From a virus: a stretch of 64,000 nt of DNA. Each line of letters opens with the position of its first letter. The stretch's first letter is position 1. Position numbers and translations under genes: made by a program. Location: IMG/VR virus record IMGVR_UViG_3300008954_000020, positions 38,579 through 102,578 of that record; one strand, written 5' to 3'. The notes under the pieces were generated by a model. That model had not been told where the DNA came from, ran no database searches, and saw only the letters and a program-made list of their open reading frames with translations. Below are positions 54,714-61,217 of this stretch, piece after piece.

Positions 54714-55163
54714 ATGGCATACAGAGGCAGATATAAAGTGAAGGATACCTCAAAGTATATTGGTAATCCCACTAAGGTTATTTATAGAAGCCTGTGGGAA
54801 CGCCGATTTATGGTTTATTGTGATACAACCGAAAGTATACTTAGTTGGTCATCTGAAACCATAGTAGTACCATATATTTCTCCTGTTGACAATAAACCTC
54901 ATAAATATTTTGTAGACTTCATTATAAAGTATCTAGGCAAAAATGGAGAGGAAATTACCACTCTGATAGAAATAAAACCAAAGAAGCAATGTAAAGCGCC
55001 ACCCAATAGAAAAAAAATTACTCGATCTTATTTAAAAGAAATGAGAACTTGGGAAATCAATAAGGCAAAATGGAAAACTGCAAACGAATTTGCCCAAGAA
55101 AGAGGATGGAATTTTAAAATCTTAACCGAAAACGATATCCTATTAGGAAAGAATAAAAAATAA
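54714..55163 (+). CDS. gp4: Head completion protein gp4
   Basis: Prepares filled heads for tail joining and carries a nuclease-like fold. It has 149 residues (T4: 150). The sequence RGRYKVKDTSKYIGNPTKVIYRSLWERRFMVYCD and the later VDFIIKYLG with a long basic tail are characteristic. I use the ATG at 54714; a TTG two codons earlier is unlikely. No clear ribosome site is visible. It opens the plus-strand block. Confidence 0.88.
   Translation: MAYRGRYKVKDTSKYIGNPTKVIYRSLWERRFMVYCDTTESILSWSSETIVVPYISPVDNKPHKYFVDFIIKYLGKNGEEITTLIEIKPKKQCKAPPNRKKITRSYLKEMRTWEINKAKWKTANEFAQERGWNFKILTENDILLGKNKK
54779..54786 (-). promoter_or_regulatory. Minus-strand late promoter inside gp4
   Basis: An exact TATAAATA on the minus strand within the first codons of the divergent gp4 gene. 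Expected start is near 54773, giving gp48 a leader of about 84 bases that is antisense to gp4. Confidence 0.6.
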
Positions 55164-55843
55164 TGCCATTTGATCCATTTGACAAAATTCTTTCCGATTT
55201 TCAATCAAGTAGATTTGATTATTTTACCCAACAATCTATCCGTTGGTGGAGAAATACCATACGAGATTTGTATGGTTCCGAGGGTTCGCCGAAACCGCCA
55301 TATAAAATGGCAGGCAGATGGATTCAAGCATATAGAGACAGATATGGCAAAGGAAGAACTGCACCCATTGGTGGAAAGATGTACACTTTTCGTTATAATC
55401 CAGAAACAAAAGAAACTCTTGATTATTGGGATGGGATGCCACTGATAATGGCACTCGAAAGAAAACCAAGAGGATTTTTGGGAATTAATCTACATTACCT
55501 ACCAAAGAAGCGAAGAGGAATTTTATTAAACCACCTAGCCAGTAGACTCAAGAATGCAACCGATGATGATATTGAACAAGATTTTGCTGGCGAGAAATTG
55601 CGGAACATTAAGTCCGCCTATAAAAAATATAAAACAATTAAATCTAAAAATGCTATATTCAAATGGGTATATCCATGTATACGAAGATATAATTTTTCAG
55701 GACTGTCATCTAGGATGATAGAAATACCTGTCACTGATTGGGAACTTGCAGCATATTTGCCATCAGATTATTTCTTTCAAGGCGAAAGTATGAAATCCAT
55801 ACACAGAGAGAGTATAAATAAAAAGAAGAAGAAATTTGGTTAA
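55163..55843 (+). CDS. Structural/assembly protein, possible DNA end protector gp2
   Basis: 226 residues. Typical blocks are FTQQSIRWWRNTIRDLYG near residue 22, KMYTFRYNPETKETLDYWDGMPLIMALE near 72 and GFLGINLHYLPKKRRGILLNHL near 103, which recur in T4-like marine phages. In T4 gene 2 (DNA end protector) is next to gene 4, and this gene follows gp4 with a TAATG overlap, so gp2 is the best candidate. I do not see a decisive sequence match. A Lys-rich tail ends the protein. Confidence 0.5.
   Translation: MPFDPFDKILSDFQSSRFDYFTQQSIRWWRNTIRDLYGSEGSPKPPYKMAGRWIQAYRDRYGKGRTAPIGGKMYTFRYNPETKETLDYWDGMPLIMALERKPRGFLGINLHYLPKKRRGILLNHLASRLKNATDDDIEQDFAGEKLRNIKSAYKKYKTIKSKNAIFKWVYPCIRRYNFSGLSSRMIEIPVTDWELAAYLPSDYFFQGESMKSIHRESINKKKKKFG
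55813..55820 (+). promoter_or_regulatory. Late promoter before gp54
   Basis: An exact TATAAATA on the plus strand in the last codons of the preceding gene. Expected start is near 55826, followed by AAGGAG and the gp54 ATG at 55853. Confidence 0.7.
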
Positions 55844-55852
55844 GGAGAATAC

Positions 55853-56743
55853 ATGTCAAACCCACTTTTAAATGCAGTTTCCGGCGCAACCGATTTTGTT
55901 AACAATATTCCTTTTGAAGATTTTCAATTAGGCGGTGATAACAAAGTCAGTATGACCAAAATGGCAGCAAACATTAAAAAGTTTGGTACTGTCCCCGACA
56001 ATGCATTTTCGTTAGAAATTTATGCAGCGCCCCTCAGCGGTGACCCCAATCCAAGAATATTTTATACTTGTGAGTCTTTTAGTTTCCCAGGCCGGAGATT
56101 TACTACCGAAGAATTAAATACAGGTGGTATCGCTCGTAAATTGCCATACAAACAAGAATATAGTGGAGAGTTTTCTGCTACATTTAGACTGGGCAAAGAT
56201 TTCTACGAAAGAAAACTATTCGAAGATTGGCAGTCACTTATTTATGATGAGGAAAATGATGTTTGGGGATATCCAGCAGATTATATGGCTACGATGGTTG
56301 TTCGGTGTTTTGATCAAAACAATCAAAACATCTACGGCGACCAGTTCTTTGAAGTGTTTCCCCTTGCCATTGAAGAAATTGCTGTAGACCAATCAAATAG
56401 TGGAATGCCCCTTAAACAAAGTATTACATTTGCGTATCGCAAATGGAACAAACTAAAAGATTCCGATTTGTTACAGGCCCCTGGCGGTCTTGGTGGATTT
56501 GGAATACCTCTGGTAAATCAGTTTATTGGAAAAGATTTATCAAACCTGATTACTGGAGGAATGAACCTTGCATCTGCCGTTAACACCAAGATGGGTGAAC
56601 TGGACAGAGCAGTACAGGATAATGTTGGATTCATGCGTAGGGCAGTAAATGGACAAGTGATTCAAGCCCCGTTTGAGAATGTTGGAAGAAACCTCAGTCA
56701 AACACTGAGTAAATATAGTGGAAGTAGTTTCCTTCCGTTTTAA
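55853..56743 (+). CDS. gp54: Baseplate-tail tube initiator gp54
   Basis: Joins gp48 and the first ring of gp19. It has 296 residues (T4: 320). The tube-fold marks are present: NAFSLEIYAAPLSG near residue 45, FSFPGRRFTTEELNTGG near 70, FRLGKDFYERKLFEDWQSLIYDE near 105 and ITFAYRKWNKL near 190. It lies between gp4/gp2-like and gp26 and has its own late promoter and AAGGAG. Confidence 0.85.
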   Translation: MSNPLLNAVSGATDFVNNIPFEDFQLGGDNKVSMTKMAANIKKFGTVPDNAFSLEIYAAPLSGDPNPRIFYTCESFSFPGRRFTTEELNTGGIARKLPYKQEYSGEFSATFRLGKDFYERKLFEDWQSLIYDEENDVWGYPADYMATMVVRCFDQNNQNIYGDQFFEVFPLAIEEIAVDQSNSGMPLKQSITFAYRKWNKLKDSDLLQAPGGLGGFGIPLVNQFIGKDLSNLITGGMNLASAVNTKMGELDRAVQDNVGFMRRAVNGQVIQAPFENVGRNLSQTLSKYSGSSFLPF

Positions 56744-56759
56744 TTATTAGGAGATAATT

Positions 56760-57515
56760 ATGAGTTTACCTATTGTAAGAGCCCCGAAGTATGAGTTGAC
56801 TATACCATCAACCAAACAGAAGGTTAAATTTAGACCGTTCGTTGTTAAAGAAGAAAAAATTCTTCTTATGGCGGCCGAAAGTAAAAACCAAAAACAAATC
56901 GTAAATGCTTTGCGAGATGTCCTTGGTGCCTGTATAGACAGTGGAAAAGACAAACTGGATGTCATGGCTTTACCTACCTTTGACCTTCAGTACATCTTTT
57001 TGAAGTTGCGAGCAAAATCAGTTGGAGAACAAGTGGACTTAACAGTAATGTGTCCCAGTTGTGAAGCAGTAAATCCGGCCCAAGTTGACCTAACCGAAGT
57101 CGAAATTAACTATCCCGAAGGACATGTTACTGAACTTCAAATTACAGATGATGTTGGAATCACTATGAGATATCCAACATTCGAAATGTTGGAAAATAAT
57201 AAAAACATAGACACCGAAAATATAGATAATATAATTGAAATTTTGAGTATGTGTATCGAACAAATTTATGACAAAGAAAATGTTTACGGACGAAAAGATT
57301 ATACGGATAAAGATTTCCAAGAGTTTGTTTATTCGTTAACACAGAATGATTTAGTAAAGATGCAGGGATTTTTTGATACTATGCCAACTATGCAACACGA
57401 ACTTAATTTTACATGCGTCAAGTGTGAGGCAAAGGAACAGGTTATATTGCGGAGTTTGGATGATTTTTTTACATCGGACTCGCCCATGAGTCCCTCGCAA
57501 ACCTCTACAAATTAA
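56760..57515 (+). CDS. gp26: Baseplate hub assembly protein gp26
   Basis: A T4-type base plate protein (gp26 family) needed for hub assembly. It has 251 residues (T4: 208). It carries two CxxC pairs, C98/C101 (CPSC) and C219/C222 (CVKC), that probably bind zinc. The N-terminal part (TIPSTKQKVKFRPFVVKEEKILLMA) is typical. It has AGGAG 5 bases before the ATG. Its 3' end contains a seven-T slippery run and a hairpin, so a longer frameshifted form of 302 residues is likely. The position directly before the tape measure resembles the tail-chaperone genes of other long-tailed phages. Confidence 0.85.
   Translation: MSLPIVRAPKYELTIPSTKQKVKFRPFVVKEEKILLMAAESKNQKQIVNALRDVLGACIDSGKDKLDVMALPTFDLQYIFLKLRAKSVGEQVDLTVMCPSCEAVNPAQVDLTEVEINYPEGHVTELQITDDVGITMRYPTFEMLENNKNIDTENIDNIIEILSMCIEQIYDKENVYGRKDYTDKDFQEFVYSLTQNDLVKMQGFFDTMPTMQHELNFTCVKCEAKEQVILRSLDDFFTSDSPMSPSQTSTN
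57464..57493 (+). other. Programmed -1 ribosomal frameshift signal
   Basis: The in-frame heptamer T TTT TTT (57464-57470, codons GAT TTT TTT) is followed after 5 bases by a perfect 6-bp stem, GGACTC (57476-57481) with GAGTCC (57488-57493), and a 6-base loop. Slipping back one base enters an open frame of 65 codons. Confidence 0.8.
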
Positions 57516-57667
57516 ATTTTGAAATGATGCAACGATTCTATTATAGTTTAACAGAATTAGAAGAGATGATGCCGTGGGAGAGAGACATATATGTTAGTTT
57601 ATTGGAAACACATATTAAGGAAGAGAATGATAGGCAAAAGTCAGAGATGTCAAAGATGAAAAGGTAA
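57470..57667 (+). CDS. Frameshift-expressed C-terminal extension of gp26 (gp51-like place)
   Basis: 65 codons in the -1 frame of gp26, from the slippery site to a TAA at 57665-57667. The sequence reads IGLAHESLANLYKLNF, then MMQRFYYSLTELEEMM and WERDIYVSLLETHIKEEND, a well-formed helical protein. The first in-frame ATG (57524) has no ribosome site. This supports synthesis as a fusion (237 + 65 = 302 residues) and not as a separate protein. The stop lies 4 bases before the tape-measure start. In T4 the hub catalyst gp51 acts with gp26, so a gp51-like role is possible. Confidence 0.72.
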   Translation, partial: YIGLAHESLANLYKLNFEMMQRFYYSLTELEEMMPWERDIYVSLLETHIKEENDRQKSEMSKMKR

Positions 57668-57671
57668 TTAA

Positions 57672-59645
57672 ATGGCAGAAGAATCCAAAACCCTAATACA
57701 ACTCAGAGATGAGATGGTTAAGTCGAGAACCGACCAATCAAAAATTGGTGGGATGACTATCGCTGAACTTAAAGGTATGGGCGGCGGATTGAATAAATTG
57801 GTTGATTCTCTTAAAGATGGATTAAAGGCTGATAAGAAAGAATCCGCAGAGGATAAACGAAAAAATAAAGCAGAAAAAGAAGAACGAAGAGAAGGACGAA
57901 GTGAATTAAGAAATGCGCTTGCGGATTTGGGTGATGCATTCAAAAACGGATTTAAAAATATAGGAGATATTGCAAAACCGGCCGGCATTGGAAAGATGTT
58001 GGTTGGAATTGCTGGATTGCTTGCGGGAGCATTTATCGGATTCTTTGGTGAAATTAAAAACCGGCTGTTCTTGATATTGAAAATATTTGCATATCCATTT
58101 AAAGTATTGTTTCCTAAAAAGATAAAAGCCATATCTGAATTGTTTATGAAGGTTTTTGGAAAGAGTGGTTGGTTTGGTAAATTCTTCACAAAGATAGGAA
58201 CTATCTTTGCATGGATAGGAAACAAAATAAAACCTATTTGGAAGGTAATTAAGAGCGTCTTTGGATTTTTTGGAAGGATAGCAGGATTTCTATCACCAAC
58301 CCTAAAAGCACTCGGTGGTGGAGGTGGTGGACTTTTCAAAATGTTTAAACCATTAATGTCTACCTTTAAAGCTATGTTTAAAGTCGGAAAGGTTCTTGGT
58401 AAGGTTGTAGGAAAAATATTCCTCCCCATTCAAATAATTTGGGGAGTTGTAAAGGGATTACTGGGTGCCCTCGATAAATTCAAAAGCGGTGATATTCTTG
58501 GGGGTATAGGTGCCTTCTTTGGTGGTATACTGGATGTATTTACCTTTGGAATTATTGATATGGAGAAATTCGCCGATTGGTTCTCTAGTTTGTTCGGCAA
58601 TTTCATTGGATTCTTCGAAAAACTTTTCACTGGTGATATTCTCGGAGCAATAACCGACTTGGGTAATTTCCTTCTTGATTGGATGGTTGGATTGCCTGAA
58701 ATGGTATTCGATGGAATCTTAAATGCAATCGCTGGTGTCTTTAACTTCTTTGGATTAGATTCAATCGGAAAATGGTTCAGCGATTTTGCAGATGTAGATA
58801 TCCTTGGAACAATCAAAGGCTTCTTTGCTTCTATGATGGAATACATCGGCCCCGTAATAGATGGTATTTGGGATGTTGTGAAATCTGTCTTCGGTGCAAT
58901 ATACGATGGTTTCATGTGGATATGGGATAATGTTTATGTACCTTACATTATGTTTCTTAAAGATTTAATGATGAATATTTTTAGTGGAATCGGAACTGCA
59001 TTCACTTGGATTTATGACAATGTATTCGTTCCATACATTTCTACACTTGGTGACATTATGATGGCCGTATTTGGTGGAATTGGAGATGCATTGAAGTGGG
59101 TATACAATAATACAGTCAATCCTGTAATATCAGGAATCATGTATTTCTTCAACATGGTTGGGTGGGCCTTCGGTAAAGTAACAAATGCGGGAATGCATGT
59201 CCTGAATGGTCTTATTTCCCTTATTAATACAATTCCAGATTGGATAAAACCCGCATCATTGGAAGGATTAGAGAGTTTCCCAGTCGAAGATGCTGGCGAA
59301 TTCCCATCATTTGAAATGTTGCCGGGATTGAAGTCGGGTGGTATGGTAGAGGGTTTACAAGATGGACTTGGTAAACTTTTCCGTATGGGTGAGGGTGGTG
59401 ATGAAATGGTAACACCACTAGATAAATTGAAACCAAATATCATAGACCCCATCATGGCAAAAACTATGGCAATGATGCCAGCAATGGCAAACATGGGCGG
59501 TGGTGGTGTCGGTGGTGCTACAAGCCAAGTTACGGTTGTCAATGCACCTAACAACAGTCAAGCGGTTTCCCAGAGTTCCACATTTGCGAGTTCAATGACT
59601 TCAACAAATAGTGAAATCTCTCGTAAGTTGGATTTAAACCACTAA
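57672..59645 (+). CDS. Tail tape-measure / baseplate hub protein, gp29-like
   Basis: 657 residues (T4 gp29: 590). A charged N-terminal helix rich in Lys and Glu (to about residue 85) is followed by many hydrophobic, Trp/Phe-rich amphipathic segments, typical of tape-measure proteins that line the tube and may reach the host membrane. Residues about 416-505 contain three 30-residue repeats beginning with Trp. The C-terminal 90 residues are polar and Gly-rich. It follows gp26 and its frameshift extension and has an AAAGG ribosome site. No peptidase domain is visible. Confidence 0.7.
   Translation: MAEESKTLIQLRDEMVKSRTDQSKIGGMTIAELKGMGGGLNKLVDSLKDGLKADKKESAEDKRKNKAEKEERREGRSELRNALADLGDAFKNGFKNIGDIAKPAGIGKMLVGIAGLLAGAFIGFFGEIKNRLFLILKIFAYPFKVLFPKKIKAISELFMKVFGKSGWFGKFFTKIGTIFAWIGNKIKPIWKVIKSVFGFFGRIAGFLSPTLKALGGGGGGLFKMFKPLMSTFKAMFKVGKVLGKVVGKIFLPIQIIWGVVKGLLGALDKFKSGDILGGIGAFFGGILDVFTFGIIDMEKFADWFSSLFGNFIGFFEKLFTGDILGAITDLGNFLLDWMVGLPEMVFDGILNAIAGVFNFFGLDSIGKWFSDFADVDILGTIKGFFASMMEYIGPVIDGIWDVVKSVFGAIYDGFMWIWDNVYVPYIMFLKDLMMNIFSGIGTAFTWIYDNVFVPYISTLGDIMMAVFGGIGDALKWVYNNTVNPVISGIMYFFNMVGWAFGKVTNAGMHVLNGLISLINTIPDWIKPASLEGLESFPVEDAGEFPSFEMLPGLKSGGMVEGLQDGLGKLFRMGEGGDEMVTPLDKLKPNIIDPIMAKTMAMMPAMANMGGGGVGGATSQVTVVNAPNNSQAVSQSSTFASSMTSTNSEISRKLDLNH
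58917..59186 (+). repeat. Three 30-residue repeats in the tape measure
   Basis: Units start at 58917, 59007 and 59097 with WIWDNVYVPYI, WIYDNVFVPYI and WVYNNTVNPVI, spaced exactly 90 bases. The third unit has diverged. Confidence 0.75.
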
Positions 59646-59650
59646 TAAAA

Positions 59651-59674
59651 AACCCCCCGCCGAAGCAGGGGGTT
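59651..59674. terminator. Bidirectional terminator between tape measure and porin
   Basis: The stem pairs 59651-59660 with 59665-59674 around a CGAA loop, with one C-A mismatch and a run of C:G pairs. A T-run follows on both strands (CTTTTTT on plus, TTTTTT on minus). It separates two convergent genes. Confidence 0.85.
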
Positions 59675-59698
59675 CTTTTTTAAGTATTTAATTGTCTA

Positions 59699-60841
59699 TC
59701 AGAATTGAATCTGAAGTTGGGTACGAACGAGGTACTCGCCTTCGGCGGCACTTGCATTCCATCCCGTGCTGGCAACATCCCAACCCGCATCAATATCATT
59801 CATGGCATAACCGACATCGGTTGTCCACTTAACATTGGGGTTGACCATGTAGTTGACACCTACAGTTGCGACACTAAGGTCTGCTGTAGCGCCTTCCAAC
59901 CTGCCAAATTCATATGCAACGAAACCCTGAAGGTTATCCATGCACTGATAAGAAACAGTAAGGGTAGTTGCCCAGTCATCTCCCGCATCACGGTTTACAC
60001 CGACATATGCAGCAGTGAGGTCAAGAGCACCCCAATTGACGCCAGTATCTACAGTATAAGTTGTGTAGTTACTGTCTACAAGGTCATTCCACGAAACCGC
60101 AGCACCAAGATTCCACCAAGAGGTGACATCATAATCTGCTCGTGCAGTAAGGGCATATCCATTCTGGATGCCGGCACCGTTTGCGGTGTCGAATCCATCA
60201 GTGTATGCACCACGAAGCGTAAGTGCTCCGAAGTCCTTACCGAATTGGATACCTTGTGACCGGCCTTGGCCGAAGGTATACGAAACAATTGACCTATCAG
60301 CGGCAAGTGTATCAGTTCGTGATACAAGAACTTCCTTCATGAAGGGAGCCTTGAACTGACCAAACTGGAAGTCAAGACCACCAATTTCACCAGTACCATA
60401 AGCGTCCTTCAATTCGAAGTCACCACCATCGCTCCATTGACCACTTACTCTATAACCGAAGTCATAGACATCACCACTAAGGATGAGTCGTGAGCGAGGA
60501 ACACTGAAACCATGATTGGCATCGGTATCTCCACCACCACTGTAGTCGAAACGAGTCTGTACAAATCCGTGTACATTAACCGTTACAGGGCTTCCGTTGC
60601 CCTGAAAACTAGCACGATTGTCTGCATCAGCAAGAACATCGTGAACAAGTTGACGAGTCGCTTCGGCTCGTTCGTTGTTCAACCAGTTATCACTATCCGA
60701 TGCAGATAGTTCTGCAATCCGTGCTTCGGCTGCTTCAAGTCGTTCTTGAAGTTCCGCATTGGTGTCAGCACCAGCAACACCAGTGCAGATTCCTGCAAAT
60801 AGTGCTACGAGAGCCACCTTTGTAAGTTTTGAGATATTCAT
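59699..60841 (-). CDS. Outer-membrane porin, OprO/OprP-like
   Basis: 380 residues. A Sec signal peptide (residues 1-25, hydrophobic VALVALFAGICTGVAG then A|D) is followed by a short coiled coil (about 27-47), a linker WLNNERAEATRQLVHDVLADA (53-73) and a beta-barrel ending in Phe. The blocks FSVPRSRLILSGDVYDFGYRV, FELKDAYGTGEIGGLDFQFGQFKAPF and GRSQGIQFGKDF match the OprO/OprP (phosphate-selective) porin pattern. It should form a channel in the host outer membrane during infection. The gene is richer in G+C (31 of 60 bases at 59761-59820), has AAAGGAG and shares an early-type promoter with a small membrane peptide. It is unusual for a T4-like phage and looks host-derived. Confidence 0.82.
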   Translation of the reverse strand: MNISKLTKVALVALFAGICTGVAGADTNAELQERLEAAEARIAELSASDSDNWLNNERAEATRQLVHDVLADADNRASFQGNGSPVTVNVHGFVQTRFDYSGGGDTDANHGFSVPRSRLILSGDVYDFGYRVSGQWSDGGDFELKDAYGTGEIGGLDFQFGQFKAPFMKEVLVSRTDTLAADRSIVSYTFGQGRSQGIQFGKDFGALTLRGAYTDGFDTANGAGIQNGYALTARADYDVTSWWNLGAAVSWNDLVDSNYTTYTVDTGVNWGALDLTAAYVGVNRDAGDDWATTLTVSYQCMDNLQGFVAYEFGRLEGATADLSVATVGVNYMVNPNVKWTTDVGYAMNDIDAGWDVASTGWNASAAEGEYLVRTQLQIQF

Positions 60842-60869
60842 AGTGAATCTCCTTTACTTTGAAAGCGTA

Positions 60870-61043
60870 TCAAACGCTAGCGACAAGGTTCCAAAGTTCA
60901 CGAACTGCTCCACCGAGCCAAGTAACACCGTTCCACGCAAATGGAAGAAGTGCCAATGTGATTAGCATACTACGGCACACACCGACCTTACCTAACGCAT
61001 TTGTCACGACATCTGTGCCGCAACTATCTGTACATTTAGCCAT
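60870..61043 (-). CDS. 57-residue membrane peptide upstream of the porin
   Basis: The peptide starts MAKCTDSCGTDVVTN, has three Cys (4, 8, 23) and one hydrophobic segment from about residue 26 to 46 (MLITLALLPFAWNGVTWLGGA), and ends REL-WNLVASV. The ATG at 61043 has a strong AAAAAAGGAG. The stop is 28 bases before the porin start, so the two form an operon. I do not recognise it. It may be a small inner-membrane protein; the Cys pair CxxxC could form a disulfide or bind metal (inference). A leader of four hairpins precedes it. Confidence 0.7.
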   Translation of the reverse strand: MAKCTDSCGTDVVTNALGKVGVCRSMLITLALLPFAWNGVTWLGGAVRELWNLVASV

Positions 61044-61069
61044 TGTATTTCTCCTTTTTTAGAAATAAT

Positions 61070-61150
61070 CCTCTGGCAAAAGAGGTTGGTGCGTTTTTGC
61101 ACCGTGAAGTCAACTCCGACTTCGTTAGTTTATGTCACTTATTTAGTGAC
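61070..61150 (-). promoter_or_regulatory. Structured 5' leader with four consecutive hairpins
   Basis: On the minus strand, reading toward the peptide gene: GTCACT/AGTGAC (61134-61150, 5-base loop), GAAGTC/GACTTC (61106-61123, 6-base loop), GGTGC/GCACC (61088-61103, 6-base loop) and CCTCT/AGAGG (61070-61085, 6-base loop). All arms pair perfectly. The ribosome site lies just after the last hairpin. No T-run follows any stem. Confidence 0.7.
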
Positions 61151-61158
61151 TTTTAAAA

Positions 61159-61200
61159 ATTGACACCCCACATTATACACCTAATATGCGGGGTGTCAAT
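61159..61200 (-). terminator. Palindromic terminator of gp32 overlapping a promoter
   Basis: Perfect 11-bp arms (61159-61169 and 61190-61200) with a 20-base loop, followed on the minus strand by TTTTAAAA. It lies 18 bases after the gp32 stop. The -35 and -10 boxes of the porin-operon promoter are inside the same structure. Confidence 0.65.
61172..61199 (-). promoter_or_regulatory. Full-consensus early promoter of the peptide-porin operon
   Basis: Minus strand: TTGACA (61194-61199), 16-bp spacer, TATAAT (61172-61177), expected start near 61165. Because the site is palindromic, the plus strand also has TTGACA (61160-61165), 16 bp and TAATAT (61182-61187), pointing into gp32 antisense. Confidence 0.85.
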
Positions 61201-61217
61201 TAAAATTTTAATTATTT

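Noticed and set aside
57668-59554. Three long open frames (253, 161 and 180 codons) antisense to the tape measure
   Set aside because: They mirror the hydrophobic codon bias of the tape measure on the other strand, are Pro/Ile/Phe-rich without motif and lack ribosome sites.
61160-61187. Plus-strand promoter in the palindrome as driver of a gene
   Set aside because: Its -10 (TAATAT) is weaker and no plus-strand gene follows before 62500; it is best seen as a by-product of the inverted repeat.
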